This document shows, in pieces, positions 16,610-25,314 of a stretch of DNA of 50,868 nucleotides. Each line of letters begins with the position of its first letter. The first letter of the stretch is position 1. A program made the position numbers and the translations under genes. The notes beneath the pieces were generated by a model, which was given only the letters and a program-made list of their open reading frames with translations, searched no databases and was not told where the DNA came from. The stretch is from CG1-02-35-72 sp964564475 (GTDB lineage: Bacteria > Bacteroidota > Bacteroidia > Flavobacteriales > Flavobacteriaceae). Where the stretch lies: the NCBI GenBank assembly GCA_964564475.1, contig CAZMBM010000002.1, positions 1 through 50,868 on the forward strand. Reading direction: 5' to 3'.

Positions 16610-18217
16610 ATGCTTAAAAAATTACATTTTTTATATCTCTGTTTTATTTTTGTTTCAGCATTTGGACAGCAGTTTGAAAATAATACTTCTTTAAATAAGG
16701 ATAGAATCACTTTAGAATTTAAAAGGCTCAATAATTTAATAGATTTTTCTTTAAAGGCTTTAGATACTGCCGGAGTATCGGCCATATTCAAAAGGGTAGA
16801 TACTCTTATCGCCAATCAATCGGTGTATGATTTGGACGATAATTTGCTAGCCATTCAGGTTAAAAGAGTACACTTTTTAATGAAGTATAAAAATGTCTCT
16901 GCAGACCGAAGTTTGGAAGCTTTTAGGACCATTTTTAATAGGATAAAAAATACCGAGAAGTACGCTATAAAATCAGATATATTGGTAAAAATGAGTTTGC
17001 TTTTCAGGAATAAAAAAGATTTAAAAAATGCACTTTATTTTAATGAATTAGCTCTTAAAAACGCTCTTAAAAGCAGTAATTTTTATGAAATTTCTAAAAT
17101 AAAAATTACGGAGTTAGATTTACTCTATCAGCTTATTCCACAACCTGTTGAAGCCGAAGACGTAATTCCTCTAATTGATAAAGCCAAAGATTTGGAGGGC
17201 TATATGAAAACACATAATGTGTTGGGAATTATGCCTTTTAGCCAGTTGTATTTGGCTAAATTTTATGTTCATGAACAGCGTCATGATAAAGCAAAAAAGG
17301 TATTGTTATCTATAGCCGATACCAATCAGTTGCGCATTGTTTTTTCTAAATATGAACAGTTGAGCGAGATTGCCAAACAAACACAGAATTTTGAAGATTA
17401 TAAATTTTATACACAAAGATTTAAATACTATGCCTACAAAACCAAACGGCCTTTTGTAGCGCTTAATGTTCACAATTATTTGTTAGACTATTTTATTAAA
17501 ACGCTTCAAAAAGATTCGGCAAAATATTATGCCAAACAACTGGAAGTTAATCTTAGCCAAGTAGATACGACACAGTTTTTAGATTACGTTTATATAAGCT
17601 ATCATTTGTTGGGTAAATATCACACATCTCTTGATGTTGAAAAGAGTCTGAAATACCGCGATTATGCCGATAATGTAAACCAACAAATTATTGCCAATCA
17701 AAAAAAAGCCCTTCTTGAAGTTGTAGGTTACCAGAACAAACTAAACGATTTACAGTATAAAAACAGTACACTGTCTCGGCGAGTATTTTCTTTTAAAAAC
17801 GGATTGGGTATTTTGGTTTTTATTTTAATTGTATTAACAATTATTATTATTCTTTTCTATAAAAGACAACAGATAATAAAAAGGAAAACGATACAAATTG
17901 AACAAGAAAAAAAAGAACTGGCCAAAAAAGTAGAAAAAAAACATATTGTTTTAGGTTCTAAAAGTAAAGTTTATCTTGAGGGTTTAAAGTATGTAAAGGC
18001 AGAGGGTAACTATGTCTATTTTTTTACAGAAACAGGAAAGCTTTCGGATAGAAATACCTTAAAAAGAGTCCTTGAAAAATTACCGCCTAATTTTGTAAAA
18101 GTACACCGGTCTTTTATAGTCAATAAAAATTACATCAAATCTGTAAACAGTTCTCATATAATTGTTAAACCTGATATCGATATTCCCCTTTCAAGAATTT
18201 TTAAAAAGAATTTATAG
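16610..18217 (+). CDS. Membrane-bound LytTR transcription regulator with helical sensor region
   Basis: This 535-residue protein has a signal peptide (hydrophobic core L-Y-L-C-F-I-F-V-S-A-F-G) and a long alpha-helical exported region of about 360 residues that looks like TPR-type repeats. A transmembrane helix follows near residue 400 (G-I-L-V-F-I-L-I-V-L-T-I-I-I-I-L-F), then a charged coiled segment and a C-terminal LytTR DNA-binding domain. The domain shows the family blocks Y-V-K-A-E-G-N-Y-V-Y and F-V-K-V-H-R-S-F-I-V-N. This one-component layout would pass an outside signal directly to DNA. I chose the ATG at 16610 over a GTG at 16601 because it starts the signal peptide. Its likely target lies directly downstream at 18225-18257. 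Confidence 0.85.
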   Translation: MLKKLHFLYLCFIFVSAFGQQFENNTSLNKDRITLEFKRLNNLIDFSLKALDTAGVSAIFKRVDTLIANQSVYDLDDNLLAIQVKRVHFLMKYKNVSADRSLEAFRTIFNRIKNTEKYAIKSDILVKMSLLFRNKKDLKNALYFNELALKNALKSSNFYEISKIKITELDLLYQLIPQPVEAEDVIPLIDKAKDLEGYMKTHNVLGIMPFSQLYLAKFYVHEQRHDKAKKVLLSIADTNQLRIVFSKYEQLSEIAKQTQNFEDYKFYTQRFKYYAYKTKRPFVALNVHNYLLDYFIKTLQKDSAKYYAKQLEVNLSQVDTTQFLDYVYISYHLLGKYHTSLDVEKSLKYRDYADNVNQQIIANQKKALLEVVGYQNKLNDLQYKNSTLSRRVFSFKNGLGILVFILIVLTIIIILFYKRQQIIKRKTIQIEQEKKELAKKVEKKHIVLGSKSKVYLEGLKYVKAEGNYVYFFTETGKLSDRNTLKRVLEKLPPNFVKVHRSFIVNKNYIKSVNSSHIIVKPDIDIPLSRIFKKNL

Positions 18218-18224
18218 CCTTAGC

Positions 18225-18257
18225 GGTTACTCGTCATGTATTTTTGGTTACTCGTCA
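18225..18257 (+). promoter_or_regulatory. Probable LytTR operator, two direct repeats
   Basis: GGTTACTCGTCA occurs at 18225-18236 and again at 18246-18257, an exact 12-base repeat with a 21-base period (two helical turns). LytTR regulators bind paired direct repeats of about 9 bases with 12-13 bases between, and a GTT core is part of the published consensus. It starts 8 bases after the LytTR gene stop and ends 7 bases before a -33 element, the position expected of an activator site. Confidence 0.7.
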
Positions 18258-18264
18258 CTTTTTG

Positions 18265-18296
18265 TTTGTAGTTTGCTTATATTCAGCGTATTTTAG
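18265..18296 (+). promoter_or_regulatory. Promoter of the type IX cargo gene
   Basis: TTTG at 18265-18268 and TATTTTAG at 18289-18296 are separated by 20 bases, the ideal Bacteroidota -33/-7 spacing. The -7 differs from TAnnTTTG at one position. It lies immediately downstream of the paired repeats and 30 bases before the ATG. Confidence 0.6.
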
Positions 18297-18326
18297 GAGT
18301 CAAAAAAACACTTAAATCAAATTACT

Positions 18327-20855
18327 ATGAAAAAAACACTGCTTTTTTTAGTGTCTGTTATTGGCCTGAGTATCTCTTTATCCTCCCAAACTAATGGTTG
18401 GTATCAATATACAATGTTGCAAAATGTCAATCAAATGGTAAAAGATGCCGCCAACAATTTACATATAGCTACAAATATGGGCTATATAAAATACAATACC
18501 GGCACTAATATGGTAGAAACTTTTTTTAATTTAACATCTCAGAGTCCGGGTGTAGGTAGTTGTCATTCGGTAGCTGTCAATCCGGTAAACGGCAATGTGG
18601 CATTGGGTTACCCGTTGTGGATGGGTATTGCCATATCAAACGGTAGTACCATAACCGAATACCATGTGGCGAATTCGAATTTAGACAGCAGTTTTCAAAC
18701 ACCCGAATTGTATTTTGCCCAAGACGGTACTTTATATATTTATGAGAGAGGTAATAGCAAATACCAAACCTTTAAAAATGGAGTCTTTAGTGCGGTAAAG
18801 TCAATGGGTACTTCTGTTTATGCCATAGTAGAAAACAATGCCGGCACCAAGGTCTATTTTGCCACCAGTACAGGCCTGTGGGAGTTGGTAAAAGCAACAG
18901 GTGTTTTCACGAACTTTTCAACTTCCAATTCAGATTTGTTAGACGACAGGGTAAACGCCCTGTTTGAAGATGCCAACGACGTATTACACATAGGCAGTAA
19001 TGCCGGTTTAAATACCATGACATCCGCCGGTGTTTGGGGGTCTTTTCAGAAACAAGTGGGCACCACAAATACTTTTTTTGCCGTCTTTGGTATTGATAAA
19101 AATACACAAGGTGATGTTTTGGTGAACAATTCATCAGGTATTAATACAAATACTTCTGGTCAAACTACTCACGATGGGTACTCCATTATAAATACCACAG
19201 CAAATACGTGGACAAATTATGGTTCTTCTACCTTTTGTAATAACGATAATTATATAATGCATATTTTATTTATAGCCGATACCTTGTTTGCTAATTTTGC
19301 CAACAATTCTCAAGGGCATCATAATTTATGGTCTTTTGCTCCGGGTGGTGGCGGTTGTACAGAACACGACCTTAACTATCAAGGCATAGATAGATTTGGT
19401 TCAAGCGGTATGTACGATGTTACCGTAAGAAATAACCCAACCGATAATACCAAATTAGACATAGCATTTGTCAACGGTACCTATTATTCGTGGATATTAA
19501 AATCTATGACCATCCCCAAAGCTTTTACAGGTACTTTTCCGGCTCTTACAACACAATTTACCAACACAAATAATGATAAACAACCTTTAAAAACCTTGAC
19601 AAGAGTGGGAAGTACCGTATTGGCCAGTGAGCGCGATGGTATTTGGTTTATAAACGATGACAATAGCTCAACTTTTATTCCCCACAACATAACAGATTTT
19701 AAAGTGGATGCCATAAAAAAGATAGCCACCAGAAATACAGGTACAGGTGCAACCGATAATAAAGTTACCTTGGCCATAGATGGTTTAGATTCTAATTATA
19801 ACAGGAGAGTTTATAGGTCTGAATGTGATATAGACACCCAAACTTGTGATGCTTACACCGAGTTGTTTACAACAAGAGATTTGGGAAGCGATATTACATA
19901 CGAGTGTACCGATGCCCTTTACCCCAACGAAATGAGTTGTGACGCTGTAATAACAGAAGCCACAACCTTTAACAAAATTTTTACGGTAGAATCTTGGAGC
20001 TTTGCCAACCCCGTACCGGTAGTTAAGTTTAGCGATGATGTTACAGCTCTAAACCCGTCATCTTTTTCACCGGTTTATTTTTTAGATACCGATAACCCTA
20101 ATTTAGACGGCACAGATCCTTATAACCCCCAAGCCTGTTTCTCTGAAAATATTTATGACGATTGGCAAAATTCTCAACAATGTAGAAAAACAGATGGTAC
20201 TTATGAAACTAAGAAATTTGATATAGATAACAATGGAACTGGAAATGATGTTATTGAAAGAGTATTTGAGTTTTATAAATATGCAAATTTGGATAGACCC
20301 GAAGATTTTTTTAAGGCAATAATAAATATTTATAAAATAAATGCTTTCGCAGGTGGATCGGGGAACAAAATTTTAAGAAAAAAATTTGATGAATATTTTC
20401 TTAATAATGGTAGTTCAGGAGGTAGAAACACACAAATAGCAGCCTTCCAAGATAATGAACTTACAGATACCCAAATAACATTGCCCATAGACTTTACCCT
20501 TAAAAGTAAAGTCATAAACTATGTTTATAGCAATACTAATATGGCCATTGTTCTTAACTCAAACTACGGCTTGCTTATAAAACCGGCTGTAGATTATACC
20601 AGCCTCACTCTGGGGCTAAAGGACGAAGTGTTAAGTAAAAGCCTTGTCAAATTATATCCCAATCCGGCTACAAATACCGTTAGCATAACGGGGAGCGATA
20701 TAAAAAAAGTAGAAGTATATGATATTAACGGGCGTCTGGTTTTAAGCACGCAACAAGCTGCTTTTTCGGTTAAAAACTTGGCGCAAGGTATTTATATTGT
20801 CAGAGCTACAACAGCAAATAAAGGTGTGGTATCTAAAAAATTAATTAAAAACTAG
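18327..20855 (+). CDS. Secreted propeller-like protein with type IX sorting domain
   Basis: This 842-residue protein starts with a Sec signal peptide (M-K-K-T-L-L-F-L-V-S-V-I-G-L-S). The first about 330 residues hold repeats of the two-component-regulator propeller type (A-T-S-T-G-L-W-E-L; H-I-G-S-N-A-G-L-N-T-M; I-A-T-N-M-G-Y-I-K-Y). The last about 75 residues are a type A T9SS sorting domain: K-L-Y-P-N-P-A-T-N-T-V-S-I, V-E-V-Y-D-I-N-G-R-L-V, G-I-Y-I-V-R-A and a basic end. It should cross the outer membrane by the type IX system and be attached or released there. A middle section has many Asp/Asn residues and scattered Cys (C-D-I-D-T-Q-T-C-D). I recognise no enzyme domain. The LytTR gene directly upstream and the paired repeats suggest dedicated control. 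Confidence 0.85.
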   Translation: MKKTLLFLVSVIGLSISLSSQTNGWYQYTMLQNVNQMVKDAANNLHIATNMGYIKYNTGTNMVETFFNLTSQSPGVGSCHSVAVNPVNGNVALGYPLWMGIAISNGSTITEYHVANSNLDSSFQTPELYFAQDGTLYIYERGNSKYQTFKNGVFSAVKSMGTSVYAIVENNAGTKVYFATSTGLWELVKATGVFTNFSTSNSDLLDDRVNALFEDANDVLHIGSNAGLNTMTSAGVWGSFQKQVGTTNTFFAVFGIDKNTQGDVLVNNSSGINTNTSGQTTHDGYSIINTTANTWTNYGSSTFCNNDNYIMHILFIADTLFANFANNSQGHHNLWSFAPGGGGCTEHDLNYQGIDRFGSSGMYDVTVRNNPTDNTKLDIAFVNGTYYSWILKSMTIPKAFTGTFPALTTQFTNTNNDKQPLKTLTRVGSTVLASERDGIWFINDDNSSTFIPHNITDFKVDAIKKIATRNTGTGATDNKVTLAIDGLDSNYNRRVYRSECDIDTQTCDAYTELFTTRDLGSDITYECTDALYPNEMSCDAVITEATTFNKIFTVESWSFANPVPVVKFSDDVTALNPSSFSPVYFLDTDNPNLDGTDPYNPQACFSENIYDDWQNSQQCRKTDGTYETKKFDIDNNGTGNDVIERVFEFYKYANLDRPEDFFKAIINIYKINAFAGGSGNKILRKKFDEYFLNNGSSGGRNTQIAAFQDNELTDTQITLPIDFTLKSKVINYVYSNTNMAIVLNSNYGLLIKPAVDYTSLTLGLKDEVLSKSLVKLYPNPATNTVSITGSDIKKVEVYDINGRLVLSTQQAAFSVKNLAQGIYIVRATTANKGVVSKKLIKN

Positions 20856-20882
20856 TTTTTTAAAAGCATACTGTATCAGGTA

Positions 20883-20971
20883 AAGCCGGAAGGTTAGTGA
20901 TTTGCGTAAAGTAGTCGTTAGAAGTTGGCTGCATATCTACCATTCCACTTAAGTCTCCATACTTCCGGCTT
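20883..20971. repeat. Widely spaced 10-base inverted repeat upstream of lepA
   Basis: AAGCCGGAAG at 20883-20892 is mirrored exactly by CTTCCGGCTT at 20962-20971, with 69 bases between. The arms are much richer in G and C than the spacer around them. They could frame a structured RNA or a small mobile remnant. No frame of note lies within. Confidence 0.4.
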
Positions 20972-20987
20972 CTCCTTCAAACTTAAG

Positions 20988-21018
20988 TTTGTACAGCCTT
21001 GTAAATAGCGTATCTTTG
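20988..21018 (+). promoter_or_regulatory. Promoter of lepA
   Basis: TTTG at 20988-20991 and TATCTTTG at 21011-21018 are 19 bases apart, a full match to the Bacteroidota -33/-7 consensus and the best promoter in the window. The -7 ends 28 bases before the ATG. Confidence 0.75.
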
Positions 21019-21046
21019 TCGGCTGACAAGCAGCTAGACAACGCAG

Positions 21047-22843
21047 ATGAAAAACATCCGAAATTTTTGCATAATTGCCCATATAGACCACGGTAAAAGT
21101 ACCTTGGCCGACAGGCTTTTAGAGTTTACTAATACCATAACCGATCGCGAAAAGCAAGACCAGTTACTCGATAACATGGACTTAGAACGCGAGCGCGGCA
21201 TCACCATAAAAAGCCACGCCATACAAATGGATTATGAGCAAGACGGCGAAAAGTACGTCCTCAATTTAATTGATACACCCGGTCATGTCGATTTTTCGTA
21301 CGAGGTGTCGCGTTCTATTGCGGCTTGCGAAGGCGCACTACTTATTGTAGATGCGGCCCAAAGTATTCAGGCACAAACCATTTCTAACTTGTATTTGGCT
21401 TTAGAAAACGATTTAGAAATTATACCGGTACTCAACAAAATAGATTTGCCCAGCGCCAATCCCGAAGAAGTTACCGACGATATAGTCGATTTATTGGGCT
21501 GTGACCCCGAAGAGGTTATCCATGCCAGTGGTAAAACAGGTTTTGGTGTTCAAGATATTTTAAAGGCTATTGTGGCGCGTGTTCCGGCACCACAAGGTAA
21601 AGTTAAGGCACCGTTACAAGCCTTGATTTTTGATTCTGTTTTCAATTCTTATCGTGGTGTAGAAACCTATTTTAGGGTGATGCAAGGCGAAATTAGAAAA
21701 GGACAACGCATTAAATTTATGTCAACCGACAGCACTTATATTGCTGATGAGGTGGGGACTTTAAAACTTACTCAGGTCGTTAAAAAATGTATTAAAACGG
21801 GTGATGTGGGCTATCTTATTACAGGTATTAAAACGGCTAGTGAGGTAAAAGTAGGCGATACCATTACCGATGCCGATAATCCCAATACTATTGCTATTGC
21901 CGGTTTTGAAGACGTTAAACCGATGGTTTTTGCCGGTATTTATCCGGTAGATAACGATGATTATGAAGAATTGCGAAACGCGATGGAAAAACTACAATTA
22001 AACGACGCGTCGTTGGTATTTACACCCGAGAGTTCGGCGGCGTTGGGTTTTGGTTTTCGCTGTGGCTTTTTGGGGATGTTACATCTCGAAATTATTCAAG
22101 AACGCTTAGAGCGTGAGTTTGATATGACGGTTATTACCACTGTGCCCAATGTGTCGTACCATGCTTATACCAATAAGGAACCTGATAAAGTTTTGTTGGT
22201 TAACAACCCATCAGATTTACCCGAGCCTTCTAAACTCAACAGGGTAGAAGAACCGTATATTAAAGCGGCAATAATAACCAAGTCAGATTTTATAGGGCAG
22301 GTGATGAGTTTGTGTATAGAAAAACGCGGGCAAATTACCAACCAAACCTATCTCACGCAAGAACGTGTAGAATTGAGTTTTGACATGCCTTTGGCCGAAA
22401 TAGTATTCGATTTTTACGATAGGCTTAAGACGGTTTCTAAAGGTTATGCCTCATTTGATTACCATCCTATTGGTTTTAGAGAGTCTAAATTGGTAAAAGT
22501 TGATATTTTGCTCAATGGTAATCCGGTTGACGCTTTGTCGGCCTTACTCCATGCCGATAATGCCTACGGTATCGGTAAAAAAATATGTGAGAAATTGCGT
22601 AAATTAATTCCGCGTCAACAATTCGACATCCCAATTCAGGCGGCTATTGGCGCCAAAATTATCTCACGCGAAACCATAAAAGCCCTTAGAAAAGACGTCA
22701 CAGCCAAATGTTACGGAGGTGATATCACACGAAAACGCAAACTGTTGGAAAAACAAAAGAAAGGTAAAAAGCGCATGCGACAAGTGGGAAATGTCCAAAT
22801 CCCACAAGAAGCCTTTATGGCAGTGTTAAAACTAAACGATTAA
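21047..22843 (+). CDS. lepA: Elongation factor 4 (LepA)
   Basis: This 598-residue translational GTPase has G1 A-H-I-D-H-G-K-S-T-L near residue 10, switch I R-G-I-T-I-K-S, G3 D-T-P-G-H-V-D-F and G4 N-K-I-D. EF-G-like domains II, III and V follow. The LepA-specific C-terminal domain ends in the basic stretch K-R-K-L-L-E-K-Q-K-K-G-K-K-R-M-R. It binds stalled or slow ribosomes and affects initiation and back-translocation. Its length is standard. It is transcribed alone and followed by a strong terminator. Confidence 0.97.
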   Translation: MKNIRNFCIIAHIDHGKSTLADRLLEFTNTITDREKQDQLLDNMDLERERGITIKSHAIQMDYEQDGEKYVLNLIDTPGHVDFSYEVSRSIAACEGALLIVDAAQSIQAQTISNLYLALENDLEIIPVLNKIDLPSANPEEVTDDIVDLLGCDPEEVIHASGKTGFGVQDILKAIVARVPAPQGKVKAPLQALIFDSVFNSYRGVETYFRVMQGEIRKGQRIKFMSTDSTYIADEVGTLKLTQVVKKCIKTGDVGYLITGIKTASEVKVGDTITDADNPNTIAIAGFEDVKPMVFAGIYPVDNDDYEELRNAMEKLQLNDASLVFTPESSAALGFGFRCGFLGMLHLEIIQERLEREFDMTVITTVPNVSYHAYTNKEPDKVLLVNNPSDLPEPSKLNRVEEPYIKAAIITKSDFIGQVMSLCIEKRGQITNQTYLTQERVELSFDMPLAEIVFDFYDRLKTVSKGYASFDYHPIGFRESKLVKVDILLNGNPVDALSALLHADNAYGIGKKICEKLRKLIPRQQFDIPIQAAIGAKIISRETIKALRKDVTAKCYGGDITRKRKLLEKQKKGKKRMRQVGNVQIPQEAFMAVLKLND

Positions 22844-22884
22844 AATATTTTTAATTTTTTAACATTTTCTTTAACAAAGAATAA

Positions 22885-22912
22885 AAAAGCCCTTTGTGGA
22901 CAAAGGGCTTTT
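22885..22912. terminator. Bidirectional terminator between lepA and the ferredoxin gene
   Basis: A perfect 12-base stem, AAAAGCCCTTTG with CAAAGGGCTTTT, closes on a 4-base loop. A and T runs on both sides let it end transcripts of lepA (plus) and of the convergent ferredoxin gene (minus). Confidence 0.9.
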
Positions 22913-22937
22913 AAAATTTAGATTGATTTTTGGTGTG

Positions 22938-23288
22938 CTATTCGTCGTGTAACCATGCTTTTTTAGCCAATAATTCTTCTTCTGTTTCTTCGTGATCCTC
23001 ATCGGGCACACAGCAGTCAACCGGACATACAGAAGCACATTGAGGTTCGTCATGAAAACCTTTACATTCTGTGCACTTTTCGGTAACAATAAAGTAGAAT
23101 TCGTCGGATATTGGCTCCTGACTTTCGTCGGCATCCATTTCTTCGCCACTTGGTGTGGTAACAGTACCACTTAAAGAGGTGTCATCAGATAAGGACCATT
23201 CCTCGTCTGGCTCATAGATAGCGTGGTTTGGACACTCTGAAATACACGCGTCACAATTTATACATTCATCGGTTATTTTAATTGCCAT
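22938..23288 (-). CDS. Two-cluster ferredoxin with acidic insertion
   Basis: This 116-residue ferredoxin has a first motif at C9, C12, C15 and C19 (C-I-N-C-D-A-C-I-S-E-C-P). The second motif has the extended C-x2-C-x8-C-x3-C spacing (C-T-E-C, then C-A-S-V-C-P) of the 2[4Fe-4S] Alvin/YfhL-like type, which often has very low-potential clusters. Between them lies an unusual acidic, Ser/Thr/Glu-rich insertion of about 40 residues, and the tail is also acidic. It is the likely electron carrier between KorAB and the Nuo complex, as its gene is divergent from korA with a shared control region. Confidence 0.9.
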   Translation of the reverse strand: MAIKITDECINCDACISECPNHAIYEPDEEWSLSDDTSLSGTVTTPSGEEMDADESQEPISDEFYFIVTEKCTECKGFHDEPQCASVCPVDCCVPDEDHEETEEELLAKKAWLHDE

Positions 23289-23316
23289 AATTTTAAAGTT
23301 TTTTATTAAATTGCTA

Positions 23317-23390
23317 CAAATTTATAAGGTTAAAAAATAGTGAATTCTGACATATGTCATAAATTGGAAATAAAAGTAGTAATAATTTTG
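23317..23390. promoter_or_regulatory. Symmetric divergent promoter with palindromic operator
   Basis: A perfect 12-base palindrome, TGACATATGTCA (23348-23359), lies between two divergent -7 elements. These are TAAATTTG on the minus strand (23317-23324) for the ferredoxin and TAATTTTG on the plus strand (23383-23390) for korA. The palindrome centre is 36.5 bases from the outer edge of each, so it falls near -42 for both start sites. That is the class II position of CRP/FNR-family activators. Neither promoter has a TTTG -33 element, which fits activator dependence. Confidence 0.6.
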
Positions 23391-23442
23391 TCAAAATTCT
23401 TCAAAGACTAAAAAAAAATAAAAAAAAACAGTTAATTTATTT

Positions 23443-25311
23443 ATGGACACAGATTTAAAAGACCAGCAATCAGGCACCGCTTCTAATCAATTAGAAGGGG
23501 TGGTTATTAGGTTTGTTGGTGATTCCGGTGATGGCATGCAGCTTACCGGAACGCAATTTTCTGACACTTCTGCAATGTTTGGTAACGATATTGCCACTTT
23601 TCCTAACTATCCGGCCGAAATTCGTGCCCCTCAAGGAAGCTTGTACGGGGTTTCAGGATATCAAGTACACATAGGCAGTATAGAAATTAGTACGCCCGGT
23701 GATGATTTAGATTTATTGGTAGCGATGAATCCGGCAGGACTAAAAACCAATTATAAATCGGTTAAACCCGGACATACTATAATTGTAGATAGCGATGCTT
23801 TTACAAAGAAAAACCTCGAAAAAGCTTTTTACAAAAGCAATCCGCTTGAAGACGGTAGTTTAGACAATTACCGTGTTATTGAAGTTTCGATGACCTCGCT
23901 TACCAAAGAAAGCTTAAAAGATTTGGGTTTAGACAACAAAAGTGTAATAAGGAGTAAAAATATGTTCGCCTTGGGGATGGTATATTGGATGTATCACCGC
24001 TCATTAGAATATACAATTGAATTTTTTAATAAAAAATTTAAGAGCAAACCCCTTGTAGTGGAAGCCAATACTAAGGTGTTAAAAGCAGGCTATTACTATG
24101 CCGAAACCCTTGAATTAATTCCCAATTCTTATTCTATAGCCCCTTCAAAAATGCCTAAGGGTACTTATAGAATTGTAAATGGTAATACCGCTACGGCATG
24201 GGGCTTTTTAGCCGCTTCAGAAAAATCGGGCTTGGAGTTGTATTTAGGCTCTTATCCCATTACACCCGCAACCGATATTTTACACGAGTTGGTAAAACAC
24301 AAACATTTTGGTGTTAAAGCTTTTCAGGCAGAAGATGAAATAGCAGGTATTAGTTCATCTATTGGCGCCGCTTTTGCAGGCGATTTAGCCATCACTACAA
24401 CTTCAGGCCCCGGTTTGGCCTTAAAAGGCGAAGCACTGGGTTTGGCTATGATGACAGAGTTGCCCTTAGTTGTTGTAAATGTACAACGCGGAGGGCCTTC
24501 TACAGGTTTACCCACCAAAACAGAGCAATCAGATTTATTACAAGCTCTTTATGGAAGAAATGGAGAAAGCCCTGTAATTGTTATAGCAGCCAGTACACCT
24601 GCCAACTGTTTTGATATGGCTTTTGAAGCTTCAAAATTGGCTTTAGAGCATATGACACCTGTAATTTTATTGACAGATGGTTATATAGCCAATGGCTCTG
24701 AACCTTGGAAAATTAAATCGGTTAAAGATTTGCCAAATATAAAACCACCTTTCGTTAAAGAAGCAAGAGACGATTGGCATCCCTACACAAGAGATAAAGA
24801 AACTTTGGCCAGACAATGGGCTATTCCGGGAACAGCCGGATTAGAACACCGTTTAGGAGGTCTTGAAAAAGATAAAGTTTCGGGAAATGTGAGTTATGAT
24901 CCCGAAAATCACGAGTACATGGTTAATATACGCGCCGAAAAGGTAAAACGCGTAGCCAATTACATACCCGACTTAAAAGCCGATTTTTCGCAAGAAGGCG
25001 ATTTGTTGGTTATAGGATGGGGTGGTACCTATGGCAGTTTACACTCTGCCGTTAAAGGCATGAGTGAAGAGGGCTATAAAATAGGTCACGTGCATTTTAA
25101 TTATATTAACCCTATGCCTAAAAATACTGCCGAGGTGTTTGCTAAATACAAGAAAATAGTAGTATGTGAGCTTAACAAAGGACAATTAAGTTTTATCCTC
25201 AAAGCCAATTACAATGAGTTTAATTATATAAACTATAATAAGATGCAAGGCCTGCCATTTTCTGTAGGCGATTTAAATCAAAAATTCAAAAACTTAATTG
25301 ATAATAACTAA
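23443..25311 (+). CDS. korA: 2-oxoglutarate:ferredoxin oxidoreductase, fused gamma-alpha subunit
   Basis: In this 622-residue protein the N-terminal gamma domain has G-D-S-G-D-G-M-Q-L-T-G at about residues 26-36. It is followed by the alpha domain with Y-P-I-T-P-A-T-D-I-L near residue 270 and the T-T-S-G-P-G-L block. With KorB it oxidatively decarboxylates 2-oxoglutarate to succinyl-CoA and reduces ferredoxin. The gamma-alpha fusion with a separate short beta is the KorAB type, though activity on other 2-oxoacids cannot be excluded from sequence. KorB starts 3 bases after its stop. The run continues without a break into nuoA. Confidence 0.92.
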   Translation: MDTDLKDQQSGTASNQLEGVVIRFVGDSGDGMQLTGTQFSDTSAMFGNDIATFPNYPAEIRAPQGSLYGVSGYQVHIGSIEISTPGDDLDLLVAMNPAGLKTNYKSVKPGHTIIVDSDAFTKKNLEKAFYKSNPLEDGSLDNYRVIEVSMTSLTKESLKDLGLDNKSVIRSKNMFALGMVYWMYHRSLEYTIEFFNKKFKSKPLVVEANTKVLKAGYYYAETLELIPNSYSIAPSKMPKGTYRIVNGNTATAWGFLAASEKSGLELYLGSYPITPATDILHELVKHKHFGVKAFQAEDEIAGISSSIGAAFAGDLAITTTSGPGLALKGEALGLAMMTELPLVVVNVQRGGPSTGLPTKTEQSDLLQALYGRNGESPVIVIAASTPANCFDMAFEASKLALEHMTPVILLTDGYIANGSEPWKIKSVKDLPNIKPPFVKEARDDWHPYTRDKETLARQWAIPGTAGLEHRLGGLEKDKVSGNVSYDPENHEYMVNIRAEKVKRVANYIPDLKADFSQEGDLLVIGWGGTYGSLHSAVKGMSEEGYKIGHVHFNYINPMPKNTAEVFAKYKKIVVCELNKGQLSFILKANYNEFNYINYNKMQGLPFSVGDLNQKFKNLIDNN

Positions 25312-25314
25312 AAA

